Source: JAHFRG01 sp036522275
GTDB taxonomy: Bacteria > Pseudomonadota > Gammaproteobacteria > Burkholderiales > JAHFRG01
Length of the DNA stretch: 64,000 nucleotides
Direction of reading: 5' to 3'
Assembly (NCBI GenBank): GCA_036522275.1
Contig: DATDGC010000020.1
Span: 40,652 to 104,651, forward strand
Shown here in pieces: positions 49,112 through 59,027 of the stretch. Both the position numbers and the translations under genes were made by a program. The notes under the pieces were generated by a model. That model had not been told where the DNA came from. It saw nothing but the letters and a program-made list of their open reading frames with translations, and made no database searches. Position 1 is the stretch's first letter; each line of letters begins with the position of its first letter.

Positions 49112-50566
49112 TCAGATTCCCTCCGGCATGCGCTTGTGCCAGTCCGTCGCCAGCTGGTACTGGTGCGCGATATTCAGCATGTGTCCTTCACTGAAATAAT
49201 TGCCGATAATATGCAAACCCACAGGAAGTATTTTATTGCCGAAGCCGCAAGGAATCGACATGCCGGGAACACCGGCGAGGTTCACCGCGATGGTGTAAAT
49301 ATCGGATAAATACATCTGCACCGGGTCACCGGATTTCTCGCCAATATTGAACGCGGTAGTCGGGCTGGTCGGCCCCATGATGACGTCGCATTTTTTAAAG
49401 GCCTCCGCGAAATCCTGCGCAATAAGCCGCCGCAGCTTCTGCGCTTTGAGGTAATAAGCGTCGTAATAGCCGTGTGAGAGCACGTAGGTTCCGATCAATA
49501 TCCGGCGCTTCACTTCGGCGCCAAAACCCTGGGCGCGGGTCTTGCGGTACATGTCGAGAAGATCGTGGTATTGCGGCGCGCGGTAGCCGTAACGCACGCC
49601 GTCGTAGCGCGAGAGATTGGATGAAGCTTCCGCAGGAGCGAGCACGTAATACACCGGAATAGAAAGTTTGGTATTGGGGAGCGAGATTTCAATCGTGGTT
49701 GCGCCGAGCTTTTGGTATTGTCCAACAGCAGCTTCCACCGCCCGCGCTACATCATCGCTTAAACCTTCGGCAAAATATTCCTTGGGCAAGCCGATTTTGA
49801 GCCCGGCCAGCGGCTTGGCCAGATCGCGGGTGTAATCTTCGGGCGGGCGTTCCAGGCTGGTGGAATCGCGCTTGTCGAACCCGGCCATGACATTCAGCAT
49901 CAGCGCAAGATCTTCCGCGCTTCTCGCCATCGGGCCGCCCTGGTCTAGGCTGGACGCGAAAGCAATCATGCCGTAGCGCGACACTACGCCGTAAGTCGGC
50001 TTTATTCCCGATATTCCGCAAAGCGCCGCGGGTTGGCGGATCGAGCCGCCAGTGTCGGTGCCAATCGCCGCCGGCGCCATGCGCGCGGCAATCGCGCATG
50101 CCGAACCGCCCGAGCTCCCGCCAGGAACCGCCTTCACATCCCACGGGTTTTTCACCGGCCCATAATACGAGGTCTCGCTTGACGAACCCATGGCGAATTC
50201 ATCCATGTTGGTCTTGCCCAGATTCACCATCCCCGTCTCTTTGAACCGCTCCACCACATGGGCATCGTAAGGCGCGATGAAATTGGAAAGGATTTTCGAG
50301 CCGCAGGTGGTCCGCCATCCTTCAGCGCAGAAGATGTCTTTTTGCGCAACGGGAATGCCGGTTAACGGTTGTGCCAGGCCCTGCGCGATTTTGGAATCGG
50401 CCGCGCACGCCTGCTGCAAGCTCGCTTCCTCGTTCACCGTGATGAATGCGTTGTAAAGCGAGTTTAGCCTGTTGATGCGCCCGAGAAATTCACGGGTGAG
50501 CTCGGCACTGGAAATCTTTTTCGCAGCAAGCAGGCCGGAGAGTTGTTTTAAACTGGAGTTGAGCAT
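49112..50566 (-). CDS. gatA: Aspartyl/glutamyl-tRNA amidotransferase subunit A
   Basis: 484-aa amidase-signature protein that releases ammonia from glutamine. The Ser-cisSer-Lys triad is visible as K in PVAQKDIFC and the serines in PGGSSGGSACAIA and GTDTGGSIRQPA. It lies in the order gatC-gatA-gatB with short gaps. Confidence 0.97.
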   Translation of the reverse strand: MLNSSLKQLSGLLAAKKISSAELTREFLGRINRLNSLYNAFITVNEEASLQQACAADSKIAQGLAQPLTGIPVAQKDIFCAEGWRTTCGSKILSNFIAPYDAHVVERFKETGMVNLGKTNMDEFAMGSSSETSYYGPVKNPWDVKAVPGGSSGGSACAIAARMAPAAIGTDTGGSIRQPAALCGISGIKPTYGVVSRYGMIAFASSLDQGGPMARSAEDLALMLNVMAGFDKRDSTSLERPPEDYTRDLAKPLAGLKIGLPKEYFAEGLSDDVARAVEAAVGQYQKLGATTIEISLPNTKLSIPVYYVLAPAEASSNLSRYDGVRYGYRAPQYHDLLDMYRKTRAQGFGAEVKRRILIGTYVLSHGYYDAYYLKAQKLRRLIAQDFAEAFKKCDVIMGPTSPTTAFNIGEKSGDPVQMYLSDIYTIAVNLAGVPGMSIPCGFGNKILPVGLHIIGNYFSEGHMLNIAHQYQLATDWHKRMPEGI

Positions 50567-50628
50567 TCAATAAATTTCGGCGAACGGGTGAAAATCAATG
50601 TGGAACACCTCGCCACTCGTTCAATCAT

Positions 50629-50916
50629 TCACTCTATGACCTTGGGAACGAGATACAAGCCTGCTTCCACCTGAGGTGCGACCGACTGAAATAACTCGTG
50701 CTGATCGGATTCGGTCACGGCGTCATCGTGCAGCCGCAGCACCACATCCTGCGCATGCGACATCGGCTCGATACCTGTGGTATCCACCGCCTGCATTTGT
50801 TCGATGAGCGCAAAAATTCCCGACAACTGCTTGAGCACGGCAGCCGCTTCTAGATCATCTATCGCGATACGCGCCAGGTATGCAATGCGTTTGACATCGT
50901 CTAGAGATAAGGACAT
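50629..50916 (-). CDS. gatC: Aspartyl/glutamyl-tRNA amidotransferase subunit C
   Basis: 95 aa (ATG at 50916 chosen over a TTG 6 nt upstream). DDVKRIAYLARIAIDD, LSGIFALIEQMQAVDT and the C-terminal VAPQVEAGLYLVPKVIE are diagnostic. It wraps GatA and GatB. First gene of the operon and divergent from mreB. Confidence 0.95.
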   Translation of the reverse strand: MSLSLDDVKRIAYLARIAIDDLEAAAVLKQLSGIFALIEQMQAVDTTGIEPMSHAQDVVLRLHDDAVTESDQHELFQSVAPQVEAGLYLVPKVIE

Positions 50917-51074
50917 GGACAACCCTGATAAGTCATTAGCCCTTGCGGGCGGGCGCTTTTTTTCACGAAATTTTGCCGTTTGCGGCCTTTTAAACCTTTA
51001 AATCTTCAAGCATAATAGAGTATCATAATCTATTTGGTAGGCGCACTCACCTTTACTCAATAGGAACTTCTGAC

Positions 51075-52118
51075 ATGTTTGGATTTTTAAACAGCTATTT
51101 TTCCAACGATCTGGCGATAGACTTGGGCACGGCCAACACCCTGATTTACGTGCGCGGCAAAGGTATCGTGCTCAATGAACCGTCGGTGGTGGCGATCCGC
51201 CAAGAGGGCGGGCCGAACGGCAAAAAGATAATCCAGGAAGTCGGCCTAGCGGCCAAGCAGATGCTCGGGCGCACCCCCGGCAACATTACCACGATTCGGC
51301 CGATGAAAGACGGCGTAATTGCCGACTTCACTATTACCGAGCAGATGCTCAAGCTGTTCATCAAGAGGGCGTATGAATCGCGGTTGTTCAGTCTCTCTCC
51401 GCGCATCATCATCAGCGTGCCCTGCGGCTCGACCCAAGTGGAACGCCGGGCGATTCGCGAATCGGCGATCGGGGCGGGCGCCAGTAAGGTTTATCTAATC
51501 GAGGAGCCGATGGCGGCGGCGATCGGCGCCGATCTGCCAATCGCCGAACCGACCGGCTCGATGGTGGTGGATATCGGTGGCGGCACCACCGAAGTCGGCG
51601 TGATTTCCCTGGGTGGCATCGTCTACGCCGGTTCGGTGCGCGTGGGCGGCGATAAATTCGACGAAGCCATCATCAGCTACATTCGCCGCAACTACGGCAT
51701 GCTGATTGGAGAAACCACCGCCGAAACGATAAAGAAGGAAATCGGCTCCGCCTTCCCCGGCAGTGAGGTGCGCGAAATGGAAGTCAAGGGGCGCAATCTT
51801 GCGGAAGGCATTCCCAGGAGCTTCACCATTTCCAGCAACGAAATTCTGGAAGCGCTTACCGATCCCTTGAACAGCATCGTCAGCGCGGTCAAGTCCGCCC
51901 TTGAGCAAACCCCGCCGGAACTCGGCGCAGACATCGCGGAGAAAGGCATGGTACTGACCGGCGGTAGCGCGCTGCTGCGGGAGCTTGACCGCCTGCTGAT
52001 GGAGGAAACCGGATTGCCGGTGATCGTTGCCGATGACCCACTCACCTGCGTGGTGCGCGGCTCGGGGCGGGCACTGGAAAGAATTGACAAACTGGGCAAC
52101 ATTTTTACCGATGACTGA
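51075..52118 (+). CDS. mreB: Rod shape-determining actin homologue
   Basis: 347-aa actin-fold ATPase: DLGTANTLIYVRGKGIVLNEPSVVA, the phosphate-binding IGGGTTEVGVISLGG, and GMVLTGGSALLRELD. An N-terminal amphipathic stretch (FGFLNSYFSN) would bind the membrane. It directs the elongasome encoded by the genes downstream, indicating a rod-shaped cell. Confidence 0.97.
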   Translation: MFGFLNSYFSNDLAIDLGTANTLIYVRGKGIVLNEPSVVAIRQEGGPNGKKIIQEVGLAAKQMLGRTPGNITTIRPMKDGVIADFTITEQMLKLFIKRAYESRLFSLSPRIIISVPCGSTQVERRAIRESAIGAGASKVYLIEEPMAAAIGADLPIAEPTGSMVVDIGGGTTEVGVISLGGIVYAGSVRVGGDKFDEAIISYIRRNYGMLIGETTAETIKKEIGSAFPGSEVREMEVKGRNLAEGIPRSFTISSNEILEALTDPLNSIVSAVKSALEQTPPELGADIAEKGMVLTGGSALLRELDRLLMEETGLPVIVADDPLTCVVRGSGRALERIDKLGNIFTDD

Positions 52119-52124
52119 TTTTCG

Positions 52125-52212
52125 GTTTCGAGTTTCGAGTAACGGGTCACGCTGGATTTAGACAAATTGCATTGCAGAATCTGACAGAAGACTCGAAACG
52201 CACGACTCGAAA
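52125..52212. repeat. Inverted repeat between mreB and mreC
   Basis: GTTTCGAGT and TTTCGAGT (52125-52140) are matched by ACTCGAAAC (52191-52199) and ACTCGAAA (52205-52212), giving an imperfect stem-loop that fills most of the 97-bp gap. It may slow read-through or be a minor dispersed repeat. Confidence 0.6.
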
Positions 52213-52215
52213 TTG

Positions 52216-53124
52216 ATGGACACCCAGCTTCCGCATCTTTTTAAACGCGGGCCCAGTCCTCTCACCCGCCTGGTCTTTTTCACGCTACTCTCCCTGCTGT
52301 TGTTCATTACCGATGCCCGCTTCAAGTACCTGGAAACATTCCGGCTGTCGCTGTCGGTAGTCATCTACCCTTTGCAGAAGCTCGCCACCGCGCCGGGGCT
52401 GATTCTGGATCGCGTCAGCGATTTCTTCGCCACCCACTCTTACCTCACCGACGAAAACACCAGGCTCAGCCAGCAAAACCTGCTGAACGCGGCACAACTA
52501 CAACGCTATCAGGCGTTAGAAGAGGATAACAACCGTTTGCGGCGACTGCTCAATGCCCGCGACGGTTTTCAGGGGAAGGCGACGCTTGCGGAAATCCTCT
52601 ACTCCGGCCGTGATTTGTTCTCGCGCCGCATCGTCATTGACAAAGGCAGGCAGAGCGATATCAAGCCTGGCCAAGCGGTGGTGGACGATATCGGAGTAAT
52701 CGGCCAGGTGACGCGCGCTTATCCTTTCGTGAGCGAAGTCACGCTGATTACCGACAAGGAACAGACGGTGCCTGTGGAGGTGGTGCGTAACGGTCTGCGC
52801 GCGGTGGTGTTCGGAGCGGGGGAGTCGGGCGAGCTGGAACTGCGCTACATGCCGGTGAACGTCGAAATCCAAACCGGCGATGAGCTGGTCACCTCAGGCA
52901 TAGACGGAACTTACCCGTACGGATTGCCGGTCGCGGTGGTTTCCAAAATCGAGCGCAACGCGGCCTACGCGTTTGCGCGCATCCACTGCACACCCAACGC
53001 CGGGGTTGACCGGCACCGGCAAGTCCTGGTGTTGTCATCACAGACTCAAGCTCCTGAAAACCTGTTAGCAGATCCGGCACCCCAAATCCGGGGCAAGGCG
53101 AAAAAAGCCAGAAGAGGAAACTGA
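52216..53124 (+). CDS. mreC: Rod shape-determining protein MreC
   Basis: 302 aa. One N-terminal membrane helix (VFFTLLSLLLFITDA), a coiled coil (~70-115) and two periplasmic beta domains (DIGVIGQVTRAYPFVSEVTLITD, YPYGLPVAVV). It links MreB to PBP2. ATG at 52216 chosen over TTG at 52213. The stop shares one base with the mreD start. Confidence 0.95.
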   Translation: MDTQLPHLFKRGPSPLTRLVFFTLLSLLLFITDARFKYLETFRLSLSVVIYPLQKLATAPGLILDRVSDFFATHSYLTDENTRLSQQNLLNAAQLQRYQALEEDNNRLRRLLNARDGFQGKATLAEILYSGRDLFSRRIVIDKGRQSDIKPGQAVVDDIGVIGQVTRAYPFVSEVTLITDKEQTVPVEVVRNGLRAVVFGAGESGELELRYMPVNVEIQTGDELVTSGIDGTYPYGLPVAVVSKIERNAAYAFARIHCTPNAGVDRHRQVLVLSSQTQAPENLLADPAPQIRGKAKKARRGN

Positions 53125-53645
53125 TGTCCTCCCAAGCCGCCATAGCGAAGGAAATTCTGCTGCCGGTGAAGACCAGGTTCATCGTCCTCACCCTGACGCT
53201 CGCGTTCTTCCTCAATCTGCTGCCGTGGTCAGGCTTCGGCCTGCTGATCAGACCCGATTTTGTCGCTTTGATCCTGCTCTACTGGTGCATCCACTGGCCG
53301 CGTAAAGTGGGCTTTGGCACCGCGTGGGGAACAGGACTGCTAATGGATGTGGCGGACGCCACGTTACTTGGGGAGCATGCGTTCGCCTATTCGTTACTCA
53401 CCTATCTCGCAATCATCCTGCGCCGCCGCGTGCTGCTGTTCAGTGCGGGCGAGCAAGTGTGGTATATCCTGCCGGTATTGTTGATCTCGCAACTCGCGAT
53501 CCTGTTGATCAAGGTTTACGGCGGCGCGGACTTTATCGGCTGGGGATATTTTTTGAGTAGCGTAACCGGTACTTTGTTGTGGCCCGCACTCTCGGCGATG
53601 CTTACGATTCTGTTACGCATCAAGCCCGATCCCGACCAGATATGA
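53124..53645 (+). CDS. mreD: Rod shape-determining protein MreD
   Basis: 173-aa integral membrane protein with five or six helices (LTLAFFLNLLPWSG, FGTAWGTGLLMDVADATLLGEHAFAYS). It overlaps the PBP2 gene by 4 nt (ATGA). Confidence 0.94.
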   Translation: MSSQAAIAKEILLPVKTRFIVLTLTLAFFLNLLPWSGFGLLIRPDFVALILLYWCIHWPRKVGFGTAWGTGLLMDVADATLLGEHAFAYSLLTYLAIILRRRVLLFSAGEQVWYILPVLLISQLAILLIKVYGGADFIGWGYFLSSVTGTLLWPALSAMLTILLRIKPDPDQI

Positions 53646-55543
53646 ACCACAGCGTCGAGCTCAAGGATCATCAGCGCGAACTTTATTATTTCAAGCTGCG
53701 GCTCGTGATTGCCGCCGGTCTCGTGCTGCTGCTGTTCTTTTTGTTGTTTCTGCGGTTTTTTTACCTGCAAGTCCTTCAGCACGAGCATTACAGCACGCTC
53801 GCCGAAAATAACCGCATTTCGATTGTCCCCATCGTTCCCAACCGCGGCCTGATTCTCGACCGCAATGGCGCGGTGCTGGCGCACAATTATTCCGCCTACA
53901 CATTGGAAATCACGCCGTCCAAGGTAGAAAACCTCGAGGCGCTCATCAACCAGCTTGCCAACCTGGTGGAAATCACGCCCAAGGACCGCAAGCGTTTCCA
54001 CAAGCTACTGGAGGAGAGCAAGAACATTGAAAGCCTACCGATACGCACGCGGCTAAACGACGTCGAGGTGGCGCGTTTCGCCGTGAACCACTACCGTTTC
54101 CCTGGCGTGGAAATCAAGGCACGCCTGTTCCGGCATTATCCCCTTGGAGAGATGACTGCGCATGTCATCGGCTATATCAGCAGGATCAACGACGATGACC
54201 TGGAATGGCTGGAGGAAAAAGGAGAACTCGCCAATTACCGCGGCTCGGATTACATCGGCAAAACCGGCCTCGAGCAAAGATATGAAACGCAGCTGCACGG
54301 GAAGACCGGTTTTGAGCAGGTGGAAATTGACGCCAACGGGCGCGCGGTGCGCACTTTGAGCCGTACCCCACCGGTTTCCGGAAGCAATCTGCTGCTTGCG
54401 CTCGATGCGCGGCTTCAGGAATTCGCGGAAAAAGCATTTGGCAACTACCGTGGCGCGCTGGTGGCGATCGAACCCTCCAGCGGCGGAGTGCTGGCATTCG
54501 TGAGCAAGCCTGGCTTTGATCCTAATCTGTTCGTGGACGGCATTGATCCGCAAAACTGGGATGCACTGAATAATTCGCCGGACAAGCCGCTCACCGACCG
54601 CGCGCTGCGCGGGCAATATCCGCCGGGCTCGACCTTCAAGCCGTTCCTGGCGCTGGCCGGACTGGAGCTCAACAAACGCAGTCCTCAGTACAGCATCAAC
54701 GACCCGGGATACTTCACACTGCCCGGCAGCAGCCACCGCTATCGCGACTGGAAAGCCGGCGGTCACGGCGTAGTGGATTTGCACAAATCACTGGTGGTTT
54801 CGTGCGACAGCTACTACTACAGCCTCGCCTATGATCTTGGAATAGATAATATTCACAGCTTCGTCAGCCAGTTCGGCATGGGCCAAAAGACCGGCATTGA
54901 CATCGAAGGCGAAGCGCTAGGCTTGCTGCCCTCGCAAGAATGGAAGCTGAAACGCTTCAAGGAAAAATGGTTTGCCGGAGATACCGTGAGTGTGGGCGTC
55001 GGCCAGGGCTATAATCTGGTCACTCCGTTGCAGCTTGCCAATGCCACCGCCATTCTCGCCAACAACGGCATTGCTTTCCGCCCGCATCTGCTGCGCTATG
55101 TTCAGGACAGCAAGACCAGCCAATTGCAAATCCTTCCCAGCGAAGTGCTATACAGACTTAATTTCAAACCGGCGAATCTGGCTTTGGTTAAAAATGCCCT
55201 GATTGATGTGACCGGCCCGGGCGGAACGGCGGCACGCGCCGGTGCCAACAGCCCCTACCCAATCGCCGGCAAAACCGGCACTGCGCAGGTCATCGCCTTA
55301 AAGCAAAACGAGAAATACGTGGAGAACCGGGTGGATGAGCGGCAGCGCGATCATGCGCTGTTCATCGCTTATGCGCCGGCGGATAATCCGCAGATCGCGC
55401 TTGCCGTGCTGGTGGAAAACGGCGGCCACGGCGCTGCCACTGCAGCGCCTCTAGCACGCCAAGTGTTAGACTTTTACCTGCTGGGCAAGCGGCCGCAAAG
55501 CGCCCTCCCCGCGCCTAACAAGAATCAAGAAGCCGATGATTAA
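53642..55543 (+). CDS. mrdA: Penicillin-binding protein 2 (elongasome transpeptidase)
   Basis: 633 aa from the ATG at 53642. Membrane helix near residues 22-45 (VIAAGLVLLLFFLLFLRFF), pedestal domain (ILDRNGAVLAHNYSAYTLEI), then the transpeptidase domain. Its active serine is in PPGSTFKPFLAL, the second motif is SCDSYYYSLA and the third is KTGTAQV. It makes wall cross-links with RodA, encoded next with an 8-nt overlap. Confidence 0.96.
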   Translation: MNHSVELKDHQRELYYFKLRLVIAAGLVLLLFFLLFLRFFYLQVLQHEHYSTLAENNRISIVPIVPNRGLILDRNGAVLAHNYSAYTLEITPSKVENLEALINQLANLVEITPKDRKRFHKLLEESKNIESLPIRTRLNDVEVARFAVNHYRFPGVEIKARLFRHYPLGEMTAHVIGYISRINDDDLEWLEEKGELANYRGSDYIGKTGLEQRYETQLHGKTGFEQVEIDANGRAVRTLSRTPPVSGSNLLLALDARLQEFAEKAFGNYRGALVAIEPSSGGVLAFVSKPGFDPNLFVDGIDPQNWDALNNSPDKPLTDRALRGQYPPGSTFKPFLALAGLELNKRSPQYSINDPGYFTLPGSSHRYRDWKAGGHGVVDLHKSLVVSCDSYYYSLAYDLGIDNIHSFVSQFGMGQKTGIDIEGEALGLLPSQEWKLKRFKEKWFAGDTVSVGVGQGYNLVTPLQLANATAILANNGIAFRPHLLRYVQDSKTSQLQILPSEVLYRLNFKPANLALVKNALIDVTGPGGTAARAGANSPYPIAGKTGTAQVIALKQNEKYVENRVDERQRDHALFIAYAPADNPQIALAVLVENGGHGAATAAPLARQVLDFYLLGKRPQSALPAPNKNQEADD

Positions 55544-56630
55544 ACGTCTATGGCACTATCTTACCGCGCATATTGACGGCTTTCTGCTCGGGGCAGTTTG
55601 CCTGCTGATGCTGCTGGGGTTGTTCGTGCTATACAGCGCAACCGGACAAAACCTCGCCAAAACCAGCAATCAATTCGTGAGCATGCTGGTTGCGCTTGCC
55701 GTGATGTGGGCGGTATCCAACGTCCCGCCTCAGCACCTGATGCGCCTGTCGCTACCGATGTATGCCCTGGGAATGGCGTTGCTGATAGCCGTCGCGCTGT
55801 TTGGCGATGTAGTCAACGGCGCACGGCGCTGGCTGCATATCGGAGTGACCCGGATCCAGCCCGCGGAAATCATGAAAATCGTGGTACCGCTGATGCTTGC
55901 CTGGTATTTCGACAAGCACGAAGCTGTGCTGCGCTTAAGAAACTATGTGGTGGCGACTCTGCTGCTGCTGGTCCCGGTAGCTCTGATCGCACGCCAGCCG
56001 GATCTGGGCACAGCGATACTGATTACCGCCGCCGGCTTTTATGTGCTGTTCCTCGCTGGATTGAGCTGGCGTATCATGCTCTCCTTCTTGGTGCTGGGTG
56101 TTGCCAGCCTGCCTGTGCTGTGGTCAGTGTTGCACGATTACCAGCGGCAAAGGATTCTCACCCTGCTCGATCCCACGACCGATCCGTTGGGGGCGGGCTA
56201 TCACACCATTCAATCCACGATTGCGCTGGGCTCGGGCGGAGTGACCGGCAAAGGCTGGTTGAACGGCACGCAGTCGCATTTGGAATTCCTGCCTGAGCGC
56301 CACACCGATTTCGTTTTCGCGGTATTCAGCGAAGAATTCGGCCTGTTCGGCAATCTGTTGCTGCTATTCCTTTACGTGCTGGTGATCGGCAGGGGTTTGG
56401 TTATCGCATCCAATGCTTCAACTCTTTTTACCCGGCTCATGGCCGGAGCCATCACGCTGACGTTCTTTACCTATGCTTTCGTCAACATGGGAATGGTGAG
56501 CGGTATTCTGCCGGTGGTCGGCCTGCCCTTGCCTCTGATAAGTTACGGCGGAACCTCTCTGGTGACAATCTGCCTGGGCTTTGGTATTTTGATGAGCATC
56601 CAGACGCACAAGAAATTGGTTAAAACCTGA
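55536..56630 (+). CDS. rodA: Peptidoglycan glycosyltransferase RodA (SEDS)
   Basis: 364-aa SEDS protein with about ten helices. Key elements: FVLYSATGQN, ARQPDLGTAILI (with the catalytic-region Asp in the loop ...PERHTDFVFAVFSEEFG) and GLPLPLISYGGTSL. It polymerises glycan strands with PBP2. Confidence 0.96.
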   Translation: MIKRLWHYLTAHIDGFLLGAVCLLMLLGLFVLYSATGQNLAKTSNQFVSMLVALAVMWAVSNVPPQHLMRLSLPMYALGMALLIAVALFGDVVNGARRWLHIGVTRIQPAEIMKIVVPLMLAWYFDKHEAVLRLRNYVVATLLLLVPVALIARQPDLGTAILITAAGFYVLFLAGLSWRIMLSFLVLGVASLPVLWSVLHDYQRQRILTLLDPTTDPLGAGYHTIQSTIALGSGGVTGKGWLNGTQSHLEFLPERHTDFVFAVFSEEFGLFGNLLLLFLYVLVIGRGLVIASNASTLFTRLMAGAITLTFFTYAFVNMGMVSGILPVVGLPLPLISYGGTSLVTICLGFGILMSIQTHKKLVKT

Positions 56631-56648
56631 ACCTGCGAGGTGTGAGGG

Positions 56649-57554
56649 GTGAAGCAGAGAGAAGAGTGGAAGCAAAGGCCCAAACGCATTAACTCTACTT
56701 TCCGCTTCTTGTGTATTTTCTTTCTGGCGCTGGCTCTCGCCGCCTGCGGCACCACGCCCAAGCGACAACCCGGTAAAGGTTATTATCTCGACGACGGCCC
56801 GGGCGACAACCCGCCGCCGAACCTTGATTCGCTACCCGACGCACAACCGCGCGTTGAGCCACTCAATAAATACGCCAACCGGCCGTACACCGTCCTCGGC
56901 AAAAACTATGTTCCCGAAACCCGCTTGGTTCCTTACAAGGCGCGCGGCAACGCTTCATGGTATGGCAGAAAATTCCAAGGCCAGAAAACCTCATCAGGAG
57001 AGCCTTACGACATGTACGCCATGACCGCAGCGCACCCCATTTTGCCGATACCCAGCTATGCCCGGGTCACCAGCCTGAGAAACAATAAATCAGTTGTCGT
57101 GCGCATCAACGACCGTGGGCCGTTCTATAGCGGGCGCATCATAGATCTCTCGTATGCCGCAGCTCACAAGCTGGGCATCGCCGCTCAAGGCAGCGGCATG
57201 GTTGAAGTGCAAAGCGTGCTTCCCGGCACCGAAATGCTGGTAGCGCAAGCACCAAAACCAGCCGAGCCCGACCCTACACCGCCACCCGTTCCCGCCCAAG
57301 TTGTGCCAGCATCCTCTGAGGCGGGCGGTATTTATCTGCAGCTCGGTGCGTTCGGCTTGAAGGCCAACGCCGAGCAGTTTCTGACTCGGCTGCGTTCGCA
57401 GATTGCTGGCTTTAGCGAAACGCTTTCGATTTTCACCAAGGATGGGTTGTTCCGGGTGCACGCAGGCCCTTATGCTAACCGCAGCGAGGCACAGCATGCC
57501 GCCGACAAGCTCGGGGCGACTCTCGGCTTCAAGCCGGTGCTTTTAATCCGTTAG
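56649..57554 (+). CDS. rlpA: Septal-ring lytic transglycosylase RlpA family lipoprotein
   Basis: 301 aa from a GTG start, with a lipobox LALAAC (Cys near 35). The double-psi beta-barrel domain (~95-190) contains ASWYGRKFQGQKTSSGEPYD, INDRGPFYSGRIIDLS; a Pro-rich linker (~205-225) and a C-terminal SPOR domain (YLQLGAFGLKANAEQFLTRL) follow, as expected for septal peptidoglycan binding. Last gene of the mreB-rlpA operon. Confidence 0.94.
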   Translation: MKQREEWKQRPKRINSTFRFLCIFFLALALAACGTTPKRQPGKGYYLDDGPGDNPPPNLDSLPDAQPRVEPLNKYANRPYTVLGKNYVPETRLVPYKARGNASWYGRKFQGQKTSSGEPYDMYAMTAAHPILPIPSYARVTSLRNNKSVVVRINDRGPFYSGRIIDLSYAAAHKLGIAAQGSGMVEVQSVLPGTEMLVAQAPKPAEPDPTPPPVPAQVVPASSEAGGIYLQLGAFGLKANAEQFLTRLRSQIAGFSETLSIFTKDGLFRVHAGPYANRSEAQHAADKLGATLGFKPVLLIR

Positions 57555-57585
57555 GCAATTGTTAAAACGGTAGGAGCCGGGGGAA

Positions 57586-58641
57586 TTAGTGCGCTTCGTG
57601 ACCAATGTGCAGTTGGAGAATAATATGCCCGGTGTGGGGTTGGTGCCTGGCCGGTGTTTCATGAATAAGTAACGCCACACAAATCAGCACGCCTACCATG
57701 AGAATTACCTCCGCCATCACCTTATGCGCCAAGTGACGCGCAGCGCTGGCACCATCCACGTTGCCCTGAAGGTGGGAAAGATAACGCAGAGCAAACGATG
57801 TGAACAAGCCATCGCCTGTTTCAGGATAGCCAGCCAAGCGCTTAAGCAGCGGTACGCTAAGGTAGCGGTTGGAAGCGCCCAGAACGACAAGCACCAGCAC
57901 AAGCAAAAGCTTGATGCTGAGTATATTGCCGTAAGACGTCGTCCAAAGGGCCGAAAGAGTTCTGACTTCAATCCAGGAATTGTAGAGGCCGCTCAGCAAA
58001 ACGGCGGCAAGGGCAATGCCGGCAAGACCCGAAAACCGTCGTGCCATGTCGGCAATCAGCTTGACATGCTGCTCGCCATAGCGAAACCACGTGGGAAAAA
58101 TAACGGCAGTGAACGCAACCATACCACCGCTCCATAGCGAGGCCGCGATGAGATGTAACCAGTCCATGAGCTCCGGAAGAGTCAAATCACCCGCGTCAGC
58201 ACCGTGCCCAGAGGCGCTCCGCGTCAAGGCGATGAGTACCGCGCCAACCAGCATGAATACAGGAACAATGCGTGAATTCAATTTTCGTTTGCCGAGCAAC
58301 CAGCCAACCCATAACATCACCAGGGCGAAAAGACGGACCAGCCAGGCCTGCCCGTAATGGCTATTGAAGAGCACCGCGTGCAGTATCGAAAACACTTCAC
58401 CGTATGGACGGCCACTCATCTCAGCTGCACGTTGTATCAGCCCGATGACGCTGCTCAGCGCGAGAACGACGAGACAGGCGAGAAGCAAAAACCACAGTCT
58501 CGCCAATAGAGGCTGAATCACAGACGACTCTGCCGGCGTTGAAGGAACCACCCAGAGGCGGCAGGCCAAAGCTCCAATGCACGTGGTGAGTGCCAAGAGG
58601 TCGAGTGCGTTCGGAAAACTGTGTAAAAGATTGCTCCACAT
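57586..58641 (-). CDS. copD: CopD family copper resistance membrane protein
   Basis: 351 aa with about eight or nine membrane helices and a C-terminal His-rich end (ETPARHQPHTGHIILQLHIGHEAH). The CopD domain is seen in MDWLHLIAASLWSGGMVAFTAV and LFALVMLWVGWLLGKRK. It is thought to move copper across the inner membrane together with CopC, whose gene ends 11 nt upstream. Confidence 0.9.
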   Translation of the reverse strand: MWSNLLHSFPNALDLLALTTCIGALACRLWVVPSTPAESSVIQPLLARLWFLLLACLVVLALSSVIGLIQRAAEMSGRPYGEVFSILHAVLFNSHYGQAWLVRLFALVMLWVGWLLGKRKLNSRIVPVFMLVGAVLIALTRSASGHGADAGDLTLPELMDWLHLIAASLWSGGMVAFTAVIFPTWFRYGEQHVKLIADMARRFSGLAGIALAAVLLSGLYNSWIEVRTLSALWTTSYGNILSIKLLLVLVLVVLGASNRYLSVPLLKRLAGYPETGDGLFTSFALRYLSHLQGNVDGASAARHLAHKVMAEVILMVGVLICVALLIHETPARHQPHTGHIILQLHIGHEAH

Positions 58642-58652
58642 AGTTCAATGTC

Positions 58653-59027
58653 CTAACGCAAGGTAAACGTGTAGTCCCCTTGTGTACGGTGCCCATCACG
58701 GGCGACGACGCTCCAGAAAACGCGGTAAGTGCCGGGTGAAAGTGGGGGCAGGCTGACTTCAAGCAGCGTCTGGTCCGACTCATCCACATGTCCGTTCCCT
58801 CGGTCTACCTGCTGACCGCTCGTGTTGCGAACCAGCAGCGTACTGAAGAGCGGCTCCAATACGCCATCAAACCAGATTCGCACAAGGCCCGGGGAAATAG
58901 TGATGACCGCTCCCACCCGCGGCTCGGTATGATCGGGAAAAGCGTGCGCCCAAGCCCAACACGGCGCTGCGGCGCAGATAGCAAGACCGCACAAGGCAAT
59001 AATGAGTTTGTTTTTAAAAATACTCAA
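58653..59027 (-). CDS. copC: CopC periplasmic copper-binding protein
   Basis: 124 aa with signal peptide ending WAWA|HAFPDH, so the mature N-terminal His can form the Cu(II) site. The CopC fold continues with PRVGAVITISPGLVRIWFDG, LSPGTYRVFWSVVARDGHRTQGDYTFTL (DGH supplies further ligands). No Met-rich Cu(I) loop is visible, so it is likely a Cu(II)-only type. It overlaps the preceding gene by 4 nt. Confidence 0.92.
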   Translation of the reverse strand: MSIFKNKLIIALCGLAICAAAPCWAWAHAFPDHTEPRVGAVITISPGLVRIWFDGVLEPLFSTLLVRNTSGQQVDRGNGHVDESDQTLLEVSLPPLSPGTYRVFWSVVARDGHRTQGDYTFTLR